This document shows, piece after piece, positions 1 to 13,054 of a DNA stretch of 64,000 nucleotides. Numbering within the stretch: position 1 is the first letter of the stretch; each line of letters begins with the position of its first letter. The position numbers were made by a program, and so were the translations under genes. Source of the DNA: Nitrosomonas eutropha (GTDB taxonomy: Bacteria; Pseudomonadota; Gammaproteobacteria; Burkholderiales; Nitrosomonadaceae); contig NZ_FPBL01000005.1 in the NCBI RefSeq assembly GCF_900116685.1, positions 62,001 to 126,000 on the forward strand, read 5' to 3'. Below the pieces are notes generated by a model. It searched no databases, was not told the DNA's origin, and was given only the letters and a program-made list of their open reading frames with translations.

Positions 1-656
1 CTGCCAGCCTGGACGACAAGCAAGAGAATTGGAGCGCGAAAAGGTAATGCAGCATCTTGTGACTCCAGATTTCTTCTTGTCGAACTAGTTATAGCATCAA
101 TAAATTCACCAGATTGGGCTGCGTGATTCATTGCGTTGCTGTAATCTTTTTGTTTATAGGCTCCCATCGCCGCATCCAGCAAGCGCTGTGCCAGGAATTG
201 GAAAGCGACATCAGCTTCACTTAACCCGGTTTGTTTAAGTACAGCCATGGCCACCTCCACTTCAGCTATTTTTGAGGCAGTTTCTGGTTGTGTCGCCAGT
301 CTGTGCAGCTTGTTCTTGGCACGACTGATTTCACTGGCTGTTTCCTGCAAAGCCTGCGCCTGATCCAGCTCGCGGGCGCTTAGATTCCTGATGAGCTCGT
401 TTCTTTCTGCAAGCGTCTGTTTCAAAAAAACAATTTCATCCTGATACAATCGGTGACAGGGTAATTTTTCCGGGATCGGAATAATTTCTATTTTCTCTGT
501 TTTTTCTGCATTTGCAGATTTAAGATCAATAGATTGTCTTGATACAAAAGGTTTTTGCTGCGAATGAGATGCACACCCTCCCAGCCCCGATCCCACGGAT
601 ATCAGAATTAATACAGTTAGTAATTGTTTGTCTTGGGAATGACAAAACCTTGGCAT
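1..656 (-). CDS. Putative outer-membrane lipoprotein, 3' end cut by the window edge
   Basis: The reading frame is open from an ATG at 656 to the left edge (218 codons seen), so the C-terminus is missing. The N-terminus has a hydrophobic segment ending in Leu-Gly-Gly-Cys, a typical lipobox, so the mature protein should begin at that Cys and be lipid-anchored. The rest is rich in Ala, Glu, Gln and Lys with a helical, coiled-coil look (alternating ETASKIAEVEVAM-type segments), resembling small periplasmic DUF4398-like lipoproteins. That resemblance is by eye only. No catalytic motif is visible. The 309 bases up to the divergent hydrolase gene hold no other gene. Confidence 0.7.
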   Translation of the reverse strand, partial: MPRFCHSQDKQLLTVLILISVGSGLGGCASHSQQKPFVSRQSIDLKSANAEKTEKIEIIPIPEKLPCHRLYQDEIVFLKQTLAERNELIRNLSARELDQAQALQETASEISRAKNKLHRLATQPETASKIAEVEVAMAVLKQTGLSEADVAFQFLAQRLLDAAMGAYKQKDYSNAMNHAAQSGEFIDAITSSTRRNLESQDAALPFRAPILLLVVQAG

Positions 657-965
657 CTTTGCTTGATCTCTTTAAATTGATAGATAACGAAAAGCGCTGA
701 TGAATCCACTTACCTGAATCGGCTATCTGAAGTTAAACTTTAGCGAGAAAATAGAAAATATTTCTAACTCGAGTTAGGGCAAGTTTCTCGATCACTTTAA
801 GCGAAGAAATGGAATCACTTGACCGAGACCATTTCCTGACACATAGGGATACATAGCGATTTCAATAGTTTGACATAAATATTATTTGTATAAAGTTTGC
901 CGTGTTTTTTCAGGTGACATATCAATTTTTATCATCATTCTAATTTTTAACCACTGCAGCTCGAA
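657..965. other. Divergent intergenic region, AT-rich, no gene seen
   Basis: This 309-base stretch separates the leftward lipoprotein gene from the rightward hydrolase gene and must carry both promoters. A TTGACA at 870-875 is followed by TATAAA at 889-894, but the 13-base spacing is too short for a normal sigma-70 promoter. No ORF, tRNA or strong terminator is visible. Confidence 0.4.
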
Positions 966-1841
966 ATGCGCCATCAGATAGTTCGCTGGATATTAATCCA
1001 GCTTGTCTCGGTATTGATGATTGTTATTGCTGTAATTATCATGCTGGGCGAGATTGTGACTGGATCAGCACCTACTGCCGTGGAGACCTTGCTACCAGAT
1101 TTTCCGGTGGAAGCGATCCAGATCCCTGTGAATAATGATTATGCTGTACACGGCTGGCTGGCACGTGGGATAAACAGGCATGGTGCCGTTTTGCTTGTAC
1201 ACTCTATGCGCAGCAATCGGCTTGAAATGCTTGGTCGTGCGATATTTCTCAATAGCCTGGGCTACCATATACTCATGATCGATCTGCAGGCACACGGCGA
1301 GACGCCGGGGGATCGCATCACCTTCGGTGCGCGTGAGTCAGCAGATGTTGCTGCTGCAGTAACCTACCTCCGGGATATTTTTCCGCATGATCGCATCAGC
1401 GCCATTGGCGCGACACTTGGTGCAGCAGCTATTGTATTGGCTGATCCCCCTCTAAAACTCGATGCCATGATTCTAGAATCATTACACCCCACTTTTGCGG
1501 AAGCAGTTGCAAATCGGCTTAGATTGCATTTGGGTAAATTTGGGGAAAACCTTCAATTTCTGTTGCTTCCTTATTTTTCCTTTCTGCTTGAGCTGCCAGT
1601 GGATAACTTAAATCCCGTCGAACGAATTGGTAACCTCGCCGTTCCCGTGTTGTTCATCACAGGAACGCTTGACAAACATACAACCCAATTTGAGGCAAGA
1701 AGGCTGTATGACGCAGCGCTGCCTCCCAAGGAGCTTTGGATTGTCGAGGGTGCGGGTCACTATAATATGCATACCTATGCAGGCGAAAGTTACGAAGAGC
1801 ATATCGCTGATTTTCTTTCGATTTATCTGCAAAGACGATAA
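966..1841 (+). CDS. Alpha/beta-hydrolase fold protein, membrane-anchored, with Thr in the nucleophile position
   Basis: The 291-residue protein has a single N-terminal hydrophobic segment (about residues 7-30; signal anchor or uncleaved signal), so it probably acts in the periplasm or at the inner membrane. The fold is recognisable from the strand-turn MIDLQAHGETPGD, a nucleophile-elbow-like GATLGA, an acid-loop-like ITGTLDKH and a C-terminal GAGHYNM supplying the His. In this family the elbow is normally G-x-S-x-G; here it reads Gly-Ala-Thr-Leu-Gly, so the serine is replaced by threonine (codon ACA). Substrate is unknown. A universal stress protein gene follows 36 bases downstream on the same strand, so the two may be co-transcribed. 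Confidence 0.8.
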   Translation: MRHQIVRWILIQLVSVLMIVIAVIIMLGEIVTGSAPTAVETLLPDFPVEAIQIPVNNDYAVHGWLARGINRHGAVLLVHSMRSNRLEMLGRAIFLNSLGYHILMIDLQAHGETPGDRITFGARESADVAAAVTYLRDIFPHDRISAIGATLGAAAIVLADPPLKLDAMILESLHPTFAEAVANRLRLHLGKFGENLQFLLLPYFSFLLELPVDNLNPVERIGNLAVPVLFITGTLDKHTTQFEARRLYDAALPPKELWIVEGAGHYNMHTYAGESYEEHIADFLSIYLQRR

Positions 1842-1877
1842 TTCTTAACTTTGTTTTATTAACTTGTCAGGAAAATC

Positions 1878-2321
1878 ATGTCCGTTTACCAACATATTTT
1901 ACTTGCCGTAGATTTTTCACCACAGGACAGCCAGGTTGCACAGAAAGCCCGGAGTCTGGCGCTGCAAACTGGAGCAAAGCTCAGTCTTATTCATGTTCTA
2001 GATAATATTCCTATGCCTGATACGCCTTACGGCACCGTGATTCCATTAGATACCAAAATATCTTATGCAATGCTGGAGGCAGAGAAACAGAAATTGAATG
2101 AAATAGGTGATGAGCTGGAAATCAATCCTGGTTACCGCTGGCTGATTTGGGGGGAACCCAGACAGGAAATTATTCGTATTGCCGAACAGGAAAAGATTGA
2201 TCTGATCGTGGTTGGTTCGCGTGGAAGACACGGGCTCGCATTGTTATTGGGCTCCACTGCTAACAAGGTGCTTTATCATGCAAAATGTGATGTGCTTGCC
2301 GTGCGTTTACAGGACGATTAA
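1878..2321 (+). CDS. Universal stress protein, UspA family, ATP-binding type
   Basis: The 147 residues form one complete Usp domain: an N-terminal strand ILLAVDFSPQDSQ, then VIHVL-type core strands, and a C-terminal GSRGRHGLALLLGSTANKV that fits the G-2x-G-9x-G-(S/T) nucleotide-binding pattern. It is therefore likely the ATP-binding rather than the UspA-like non-binding class. It is a soluble cytoplasmic protein without membrane segments. It lies 36 bases after the hydrolase gene on the same strand. Such proteins help cells survive starvation or other stress, but the specific role cannot be read from sequence. Confidence 0.9.
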   Translation: MSVYQHILLAVDFSPQDSQVAQKARSLALQTGAKLSLIHVLDNIPMPDTPYGTVIPLDTKISYAMLEAEKQKLNEIGDELEINPGYRWLIWGEPRQEIIRIAEQEKIDLIVVGSRGRHGLALLLGSTANKVLYHAKCDVLAVRLQDD

Positions 2322-2393
2322 TCGTCATTAGTGAGGCTGTTATTTGAGGTACTAAGTCTCTAAGAATCTATGTGATGGTTATCAACCTGCTGG

Positions 2394-3398
2394 TTATGAA
2401 GATCTGGCAACGCGAATTGCTCTAGCTAGCTCAAAAACAGACATAGCGTAAAAAATGCTGCGGTTGTAGCGTGTGATCACATAAAAATTTCTGAGTCCCA
2501 GCCAGAATTGGCGGTTACCTTGGTTGTTCAATTCCAGTAAGGCTGACAGGGTATTGTCTGTGACTGAATCAAGTGGGATGATGCCAGCTTCGCGTAATTT
2601 TTTAACTGAATGCAACGGTTCTATGCCCGCATCCAGAAACTTCTGAAAATTTTCTGATCTGATCCGCGCACGAACAGCAATCGGCTTGCCTGCTTCCCAT
2701 CCGTATTCCTTCAGATAATTGCCTACACTGCCAATCGCATCGGCAGCGCTCCCGGATAAATCAATTTTCCCGTCATGATTAAAATCAACCGCGTAGCGCC
2801 TGTAGCTTCCGGGCATAAATTGAGGGATGCCAATTGCCCCGGCATAAGAGCCTTTGATGTCCAGTAAACTAAATTTTTGCTCCCTTGCCAGCAATAAATA
2901 CTGCTCCAGCTCTTCACGAAAATAGTCTGCTCTTCTGGGAAAATCGAAAGCCAGTGTTGTCAATGTATCTATGATGCGGTAGGTGCCGGTTGATGAACCA
3001 TAAGCAGTCTCAATACCGATAATCGCGACGATGATTTCCTCAGGAACTCCATAGATTTTTCTTGCCTGTTCTAATTCGCTGGCATACTTGTTCCAGAAAT
3101 TAATTCCGCCCCTAATACGCTGCATGTTGACGAATCGTTTCCGGTATTCATCCCAAGTAATTGCTGAGGCCGGAGTAGAGATCAGTTTGAGAATATCGGG
3201 CCGAAAATCTGCCTGAGAAAAAACTCTTTCCAATTCGTTCATTTCATATTGGTGCTGATCCACCATATACGTTATAAAATTTCTGACTTCTGGGCGCGAA
3301 ATGGGAGTTGGTTGTGCGGCCCAACAAGATGCAGAATAAGTAATCAGAATTATTGGTATCAATAAAAACAGGCGATCAGGAAAATAACTGGAATTCAT
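2394..3398 (-). CDS. mltB: Membrane-bound lytic murein transglycosylase B
   Basis: MltB cleaves the glycan strands of peptidoglycan between MurNAc and GlcNAc, forming 1,6-anhydro ends, in the periplasm. The catalytic Glu lies in GIETAYG (about residue 130 from the start used here), followed by GIPQFMPGSYRRYAVDF and the calcium-loop-like DFNHDGKIDL, both hallmarks of the SLT-2/MltB family. I placed the start at 3398, which gives a compact signal sequence ending SASCWA-A; an in-frame ATG at 3467 would add 23 residues. The Cys in SASC is not in a canonical lipobox, so lipid attachment is uncertain. It is convergent with the stress protein gene. Confidence 0.92.
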   Translation of the reverse strand: MNSSYFPDRLFLLIPIILITYSASCWAAQPTPISRPEVRNFITYMVDQHQYEMNELERVFSQADFRPDILKLISTPASAITWDEYRKRFVNMQRIRGGINFWNKYASELEQARKIYGVPEEIIVAIIGIETAYGSSTGTYRIIDTLTTLAFDFPRRADYFREELEQYLLLAREQKFSLLDIKGSYAGAIGIPQFMPGSYRRYAVDFNHDGKIDLSGSAADAIGSVGNYLKEYGWEAGKPIAVRARIRSENFQKFLDAGIEPLHSVKKLREAGIIPLDSVTDNTLSALLELNNQGNRQFWLGLRNFYVITRYNRSIFYAMSVFELARAIRVARSS

Positions 3399-4042
3399 CA
3401 GCCTGAATAGATTTTTAACCAGGAAGATCAGGAATGCCGGATGGATTGAGCAGAAATCGTAGTTCATTTGTAAAAAAATCCTGATAGATGTTTCAGAATG
3501 CCGAGAATTGGTTCGAAGTATTTGTCCTGATCGGCTAAAGCGAAGTATTTCATAGAAAGTTGTCGGCTTGAAATCAGGTTTTCATATTGATTAATCAAGT
3601 GCACAAGCATAACGAATAAAGGTACGATTTACAGGCTTGCGATATTATTGGGCTTATTACAGATTCAAAGTCTGTTTGTGTCGGTAATTCCCGGGATTGT
3701 CCTGTGCTGAAATGCTCGCATAAAATTCAGAAATGTTGACAAATTTATTGATTTGACTGTTATTGTAAGTATAATATAAAAATATTCAGATCTTTTAGTG
3801 TTGCCTTACGGTTGCAGTAAAAGCTACATGTTTAAAAAACAGTAACAAAAACACTACATCGTTTACTTATCACCTGCCCGTTCTTTCTGTAGTATACAAA
3901 TATAGAATCATTTTCGAATTCATGTTGTCTTTAATGGCTGTTTGGGACACTATGATTCGAGTTCAGTTAATTGGTCAATTGCAATAGACTGCGACTGCCA
4001 TCAGCGTTCACTTTGATCCAGCAAACTTTAAAAGAGGACTTC
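3399..4042. other. Long AT-rich divergent intergenic region upstream of trxA
   Basis: About 640 bases without a supportable gene lie between the mltB start and trxA. Composition becomes very AT-rich around 3720-3800. No tRNA-like cloverleaf, repeat or insertion-sequence end was seen. The trxA reading frame extends upstream to 3971 but the first codons do not resemble thioredoxin. Confidence 0.4.
3753..3780 (+). promoter_or_regulatory. Candidate sigma-70 promoter upstream of trxA
   Basis: TTGACT (3753-3758) and TATAAA (3775-3780) are separated by 16 bases in a strongly AT-rich stretch. It points toward trxA, but would leave a leader of about 250 bases. This is a sequence match only. Confidence 0.3.
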
Positions 4043-4369
4043 ATGAGCCAACACATCCATTATGTTACAGATGCAACTTTTGAGGCAGAGGTATTGCAAT
4101 GCCCCCTCCCGGTGCTTGTCGATTATTGGGCTGAATGGTGCGGACCATGCAGAATGATTGCACCCATCCTGGATGAGATTGCAAACGAATATAATGGTCG
4201 CCTTAAAGTAGCTAAACTTAATATTGATGAAAATCAAGCAACTCCACAGAAGTATGGTATTCGTGGAATTCCGACCTTGATGCTGTTCAAGAACGGGAAT
4301 ATTGAGGCCACAAAGGTTGGGGCCTTATCAAAATCGCAGTTGACAACGTTTGTTGATGGCCATCTGTAA
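4043..4369 (+). CDS. trxA: Thioredoxin 1
   Basis: This 108-residue thioredoxin reduces protein disulfides in the cytoplasm using electrons from thioredoxin reductase, and can supply ribonucleotide reductase (nrdAB is at 34-38 kb). The active site WCGPC has redox cysteines at residues 33 and 36, and the cis-proline loop RGIPTL is at residues 74-79. The start at 4043 is chosen because AGAGGA precedes it at good spacing and because 108 residues is the standard length; an upstream in-frame ATG at 3971 would add 24 unrelated residues. The rho gene follows 215 bases downstream, as in many proteobacteria. Confidence 0.97.
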   Translation: MSQHIHYVTDATFEAEVLQCPLPVLVDYWAEWCGPCRMIAPILDEIANEYNGRLKVAKLNIDENQATPQKYGIRGIPTLMLFKNGNIEATKVGALSKSQLTTFVDGHL

Positions 4370-4399
4370 AACCAGATTTCAAGTACTGATACAGGCCGA

Positions 4400-4532
4400 A
4401 TGAGTTACGTGCAATCTTTACGCTCGGCTGACTCCGTTTCATGAGAGCGTGTGCGGGCTTTATAAATTGTGATTTTTATCATCCGGCATTGAGTAAGTCG
4501 GCAATAATTTCATACATCTCATAGCACGCTCT
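4400..4532 (+). promoter_or_regulatory. Possible rho leader: short ORF and long-range stem
   Basis: A 14-codon ORF (ATG 4400, stop 4442-4444) is followed at once by AGAGCGTG (4444-4451), which can pair perfectly with CACGCTCT (4525-4532) across a 73-base loop, just ahead of the rho start. Rho genes are autoregulated in their leader in Escherichia coli, where a short leader peptide gene also exists. The similarity here is positional only, and no strong Shine-Dalgarno precedes the ORF. Confidence 0.22.
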
Positions 4533-4584
4533 GAATATTCCCTCCATCCACCCGCACTTTTTTTGATCTTCAAGAGTCACTTTC

Positions 4585-5844
<1,260 letters not shown>

Positions 5845-5851
5845 TATCGCG

Positions 5852-5881
5852 TTGACCAATTAAATTTGAAAAAAATTTAAT
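5852..5881 (+). promoter_or_regulatory. Candidate sigma-70 promoter for rpmE
   Basis: TTGACC (5852-5857) and TTTAAT (5876-5881) are 18 bases apart, immediately after the rho stop codon. Initiation near 5888 would give a leader of about 115 bases ahead of rpmE that includes the two competing hairpins described at 5920-5972. Confidence 0.35.
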
Positions 5882-5919
5882 ACCCTGATGCTTGCGGCGA
5901 GGTTTTTGTTTCAGTTAAC

Positions 5920-5972
5920 GCTGCTAGTTGCAGCCATACTTATCTTAAGTGATAATAGCTGCCTTTTTATTT
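5920..5972 (+). terminator. Terminator-like hairpin with overlapping alternative stem, between rho and rpmE
   Basis: GCAGC (5930-5934), TTATC (5940-5944), GATAA (5951-5955) and GCTGC (5958-5962) build an imperfect stem followed by CTTTTTATTT, a Rho-independent terminator. The same GCAGC can instead pair with GCTGC at 5920-5924 around the loop TAGTT, which excludes the terminator stem. It may simply end rho transcripts, or act as an attenuator for rpmE if the promoter at 5852-5881 is used. Confidence 0.5.
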
Positions 5973-6002
5973 AGCTCTTACAAGATAAAATAAGGATATC
6001 AA

Positions 6003-6215
6003 ATGAAAGCAGGCATCCACCCAGAGTACCATGAAATAATCGTAACATGCAGCTGTGGCAGTGAGTTCGAGACGAGATCTGTTTTGAGCAGACCTTTGCA
6101 TATTGAGGTTTGTTCGGCCTGTCACCCGTTTTACACAGGTAAACAGAAAATCGTAGATACAGCAGGCAGGGTTGAGAAATTCAATCAGAAATATGGAAGA
6201 TACTTACAGAAGTAA
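6003..6215 (+). CDS. rpmE: 50S ribosomal protein L31, zinc-binding type
   Basis: L31 bridges the large and small ribosomal subunits. The 70-residue length is standard. Cysteines at 16, 18, 37 and 40 (CSC and CSAC) mark the zinc-containing C+ form, which cells use when zinc is plentiful; a C- paralogue could exist elsewhere. The start fits a purine-rich AATAAGGA ahead of the ATG. The gene stands alone between rho and a convergent minus-strand block. Confidence 0.96.
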   Translation: MKAGIHPEYHEIIVTCSCGSEFETRSVLSRPLHIEVCSACHPFYTGKQKIVDTAGRVEKFNQKYGRYLQK

Positions 6216-6295
6216 TATCAGGGAAAAGCAGCAAAGTATTTTTCCTGCCGGATTGTCTAGCTGCGAGTTTTTTCTGTTTAAGATAACCTACCGTA

Positions 6296-6353
6296 CCGGC
6301 TAAATATCATTAGCCGGGGGCAGTATTTCTAGTTGTTGCCCGCACTAGCGGGT
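6296..6353. terminator. Two hairpins between convergent rpmE and PP0621-family gene
   Basis: A perfect 8-bp stem CCGGCTAA/TTAGCCGG with a 6-base loop spans 6296-6317, and a second short stem CCCGC/GCGGG lies near 6340-6353. Neither is followed by a clear T-run, so a role in ending transcription from either side is plausible but not proven. Confidence 0.35.
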
Positions 6354-6442
6354 CACTATACATCTATCAAAAAATATTATTAATCTATTAGATATAGTCT
6401 GCAGCCGTTGCTGGTTCAGATCATGAGTTCCCCTGTCTTTTT

Positions 6443-6685
6443 CTACTTATGACAAGATTTGGATTGTAAATATAATTGACGGTGCTCCACACAACAAAAA
6501 TGCTGACCATCTCCAACGACACCTTCGCTCTCCGGAAGGTGTACGCCGCAATACATACAACGCACCATATCTTCGATTGCTCCCGGGGTCGTATCCACTG
6601 AGTGTTTTTGTTTTCGTCGGAATGGCTTGAGTAACCAGAAAACTAAAAAACCAAGCGTAATTAGAATTACCCATTTGAAGATCAT
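6443..6685 (-). CDS. PP0621-family small membrane protein with a C4-type zinc motif
   Basis: This 80-residue protein starts with one transmembrane helix (VILITLGFLVFWLLKPF), then a basic linker, then a metal-binding-like module MVRCMYCGVHLPESE ... GQHFCCVEHRQLYL with C-x2-C, later Cys and His residues. That pattern matches the PP0621 family of uncharacterised proteobacterial proteins. The start is supported by AAGGTG upstream. An overlapping reading frame at 6447-6695 is a shadow. The gene is 60 bases downstream of ftsB and could be in the eno-ftsB transcript. The function of the family is unknown to me. Confidence 0.8.
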   Translation of the reverse strand: MIFKWVILITLGFLVFWLLKPFRRKQKHSVDTTPGAIEDMVRCMYCGVHLPESEGVVGDGQHFCCVEHRQLYLQSKSCHK

Positions 6686-6745
6686 GAATCTTCACCTTCG
6701 TGCTGTTTTACTGCAATAAATACCAAGTTAATTATGACGAGATGT

Positions 6746-8325
<1,580 letters not shown>

Positions 8326-8597
8326 TTATTCATTGGTGATGGAAGAATTTTTAGAATATGCAAACTACCTTGCTGCTATATGTTCCGGGAGTGTCGTCAT
8401 TACGCGTACTTCATAATTTTTCGAACTCTCACAAAACGACAGCATAATCGCGTTTATTTTACTTATCTTGCTTGCTGTCAGAAACAGGCTATTTCATTTA
8501 ATTGAGGAATAAGGTTGATGGGTTATTGTTACTTATCTGTTTAAGATAAAAGGGTTTATCAGAATAAAATGTTCATGAAGCCATTTCCTTTGATGAA

Positions 8598-10298
<1,701 letters not shown>

Positions 10299-10473
10299 CT
10301 ATTTTAACGTAATTGATATATCGAAACAATGCGCACACCAGCTCTGGCAAAGGTAAATTTCCAGCTGACAGGTTAAGTTGTCTGCCGGCATGGAACGGAT
10401 TAAACTAGAAAACTTGAGTAGCTGCTGGGGTTATCCACCCACCGATAAATTTATCTGGTCCGATTGGTTATTT

Positions 10474-10866
10474 ATGGAAACTCAATATCCGGCGAGACGA
10501 CGCCCCAAGTATCTGAACCTGTTTAAAATCAGAGAACCTCTCCCCGCCATCGTTTCCATTCTGCATCGCATTAGCGGCGTATTGCTTTTTTTTCCGGGAA
10601 TCCCGTTATTTCTCTACGGGCTGCAAATGATGTTGGAATCACCCGAGAGTTTTGCCCGCTTGCAATCAATTCTGATTCATCCGCTGAGTAAGCTGCTTCT
10701 GCTGTTTGCAACCTGGTTTTTCCTGCATCATCTGCTTACTGGTATTCGTCATCTGGGGCTTGATATGCATTACGGCTTGCAATTACAGCACGCTCGCCTG
10801 AGTAGCAAACTGGTACTGATTTTTGGGGCAATTTTAACAGTATTGGCGGGGATATGGTTATGGTAA
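10474..10866 (+). CDS. sdhC: Succinate dehydrogenase cytochrome b556 subunit
   Basis: SdhC anchors succinate dehydrogenase (complex II) in the inner membrane and helps bind heme b and ubiquinone. The protein starting at 10474 has 130 residues, the family norm: RPKYLNLFKIREPLPAIVSILHRISGVLLF, three membrane helices, and the heme-ligand region LLTGIRHLGLD. An in-frame ATG at 10378 would add 32 residues with no family resemblance. The stop overlaps the sdhD start. It is divergent from pyrG across a short intergenic region. Confidence 0.92.
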   Translation: METQYPARRRPKYLNLFKIREPLPAIVSILHRISGVLLFFPGIPLFLYGLQMMLESPESFARLQSILIHPLSKLLLLFATWFFLHHLLTGIRHLGLDMHYGLQLQHARLSSKLVLIFGAILTVLAGIWLW

Positions 10867-11213
10867 AACCTGTAAATCGTATTATAACCGGGGCACATTA
10901 CGGTTTAAGAGACTGGCTTATGCAGCGAATTACCGCTGTAATGATGGCAGTCTATACTGGATCGTTGATTGTGCTTGTGGCTGTTTACCGACCTGAAGGT
11001 TACGAAGGATTCAAATCACTATTTTCCATTCAGTGGGTAAAAATTGCTTCATTGCTTTGTTTTGCTGGTCTATGCTGGCATGCTTGGGTGGGCGTGCGCA
11101 ATGTCTTGATGGATTATGTTCACCCGATGTTTATTCGTCTGACACTGCAAGTCATGTGTATCGTGGCATTATTGGGCTACCTGATATGGTTCTTGGATAT
11201 TTTGTGGGACTGA
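10860..11213 (+). CDS. sdhD: Succinate dehydrogenase membrane anchor subunit
   Basis: SdhD is the second membrane anchor of complex II. Three transmembrane helices are visible, with the conserved RDWLMQRITAVMM near the first helix and HAWVGVRNVLMDYV, whose His and Asp/Tyr correspond to the heme and quinone region of the Escherichia coli protein. Two ATGs, 10854 and 10860, are possible; the second has better spacing from GGGGAT and overlaps the sdhC stop by 7 bases, implying coupled translation. sdhA begins one base after the stop. Confidence 0.92.
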   Translation: MVKPVNRIITGAHYGLRDWLMQRITAVMMAVYTGSLIVLVAVYRPEGYEGFKSLFSIQWVKIASLLCFAGLCWHAWVGVRNVLMDYVHPMFIRLTLQVMCIVALLGYLIWFLDILWD

Positions 11214-11214
11214 C

Positions 11215-12978
11215 GTGAAAGTTAAACAAAGGAAATTTGATGTGGTCATCGTCGGCGCAGGTGGAGCAGGTATGCGTGCCGCATTGCAGTTGTCCGAAGC
11301 TGGATTCAAGGTTGCGGTTTTATCCAAGGTTTTCCCGACCCGGTCACATACCGTGGCAGCACAAGGAGGGATTGCCGCAGCATTGGGCAATATAACTGAA
11401 GATGACTGGCGGTGGCACATGTATGATACCGTCAAGGGCTCAGATTACCTCGGTGATCAGGATGCGATTGAATTTATGTGTCGCCACGCTTCTGAAGTCG
11501 TATATGAGCTGGAACATTTCGGGATGCCATTTGACAGATTGGCGAACGGCAAAATCTATCAACGACCGTTTGGCGGGCAATCCCTGCATTTTGGGGAAGA
11601 GCAGGCTAGCCGTTCCTGTGCAGTCGCTGATCGTACTGGCCATGCCATGCTGCATACTCTGTATCAGCGTAATGTCAGCTCCAATACCCAGTTTTTCGTG
11701 GAATGGCTGGGACTGGACCTGATCCGCGATCACGAAGGTAAAGTACTGGGAATCACGGCACTGGAAATGGAAACCGGTGAAATCATGATCTTGCAGGCTC
11801 GTGCAACGCTACTGGCCACGGGAGGAGCTTGTCGCATTTTTGAGGCCAGCACCAATGCGCTCATTAATACGGGTGATGGTTTGGGAATGGCTGCGCGTGC
11901 AGGTATTCCACTGGAAGACATGGAATTCTGGCAATTTCACCCAACAGGTGTGTACGGTGCAGGCATGCTGATCAGTGAAGCAGTGCGCGGAGAAGGTGGT
12001 TATCTGCTGAATGCTGAGGGTGAACGTTTTATGGAGCGTTATGCGCCCCATGCCAAGGATCTGGCCAGTCGGGATGTCGTGTCTCGTGCGTTGGTTACAG
12101 AAATTATGCAAGGGAGAGGATGCGGGCCGGACGGTGATCACTTGCTGTTGAAGCTGGACCATCTGGGTGCAGAAACCATTCAATCTAAACTTCCCGGCAT
12201 CCGGGAAATCTCACTCAGGTTTGCGCATATCGATCCTGTTGAGGCACCCATTCCGGTTGTCCCGACTGCACATTACATGATGGGGGGTATTCCCACTAAT
12301 TACCATGGCCAGGTGGTCGCTCCCTATAAAACCAGTCCGGAGGAAGTCGTACCGGGGCTTTATGCCGTCGGCGAATGCGCCTGTGTGTCAGTGCATGGTG
12401 CAAACCGGCTGGGTACAAATTCGTTGCTGGATATTGTCGTGTTTGGACGCGCTGCCGGTAATCAGATTATTGAAGATCTGACCAAAAATAACCATCACAA
12501 ACCATTGCCACAGGATGCAGCAGAACAGACATTGACACGGCTTTCACGTCTGGAAACTCAGAAGGATGGAGAAAGTGTTGCGGCAACGAATGCGGCACTG
12601 CGTAAAACCATGCAGACACATTGCGGTGTCTTCCGCTTTCCTGACATATTGAAAGAAGGTGTGGAAAAAATTAACGAAATCGCCGAACGGGTTAAATACA
12701 CTGAAATTCAGGACAAAAGCAGAGTGTTCAATACAGCCAGAGTGGAGGCATTTGAGCTGGATAACTTGATTGAAGTAGCGGTAGCTACCATGATTTCAGC
12801 GGAAGCGCGCCATGAAAGTCGGGGAGCGCATGCGCGTGATGATTTTCCTGAGCGGGATGACCAGAAATGGCTCAAACACTCTCTTTTTTTCAGCAAGGAC
12901 AAACATCTGGACTATAAACCGGTGCGACTAAAGCCGCTGACCGTTGAATCCTTCCCGCCCAAAGCGAGAACCTATTGA
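11215..12978 (+). CDS. sdhA: Succinate dehydrogenase flavoprotein subunit
   Basis: SdhA oxidises succinate to fumarate and passes electrons to SdhB. The 587-residue protein has the FAD-binding dinucleotide fold (FDVVIVGAGGAGMRAAL), the RSHTVAAQGG motif whose His (residue 45) carries covalent FAD, the substrate-binding HPTGVYGAG and the HGANRLGTNSLLD segment. The start codon is GTG at 11215. Unusually, no sdhB follows; the next gene encodes an ankyrin protein. The iron-sulfur subunit must be encoded elsewhere for the complex to work. Confidence 0.97.
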   Translation: MKVKQRKFDVVIVGAGGAGMRAALQLSEAGFKVAVLSKVFPTRSHTVAAQGGIAAALGNITEDDWRWHMYDTVKGSDYLGDQDAIEFMCRHASEVVYELEHFGMPFDRLANGKIYQRPFGGQSLHFGEEQASRSCAVADRTGHAMLHTLYQRNVSSNTQFFVEWLGLDLIRDHEGKVLGITALEMETGEIMILQARATLLATGGACRIFEASTNALINTGDGLGMAARAGIPLEDMEFWQFHPTGVYGAGMLISEAVRGEGGYLLNAEGERFMERYAPHAKDLASRDVVSRALVTEIMQGRGCGPDGDHLLLKLDHLGAETIQSKLPGIREISLRFAHIDPVEAPIPVVPTAHYMMGGIPTNYHGQVVAPYKTSPEEVVPGLYAVGECACVSVHGANRLGTNSLLDIVVFGRAAGNQIIEDLTKNNHHKPLPQDAAEQTLTRLSRLETQKDGESVAATNAALRKTMQTHCGVFRFPDILKEGVEKINEIAERVKYTEIQDKSRVFNTARVEAFELDNLIEVAVATMISAEARHESRGAHARDDFPERDDQKWLKHSLFFSKDKHLDYKPVRLKPLTVESFPPKARTY

Positions 12979-13054
12979 GCAACCGCTCTCTGAAAAGCGG
13001 CCTCTACTTATTTATCAACAAAGCCTATTTCTTTATAAAAACGCCAATATTCAA

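Noticed and set aside
870-894. TTGACA and TATAAA ahead of the alpha/beta hydrolase gene as a promoter
   Set aside because: The 13-base spacing is well outside the usual 16-18 bases.
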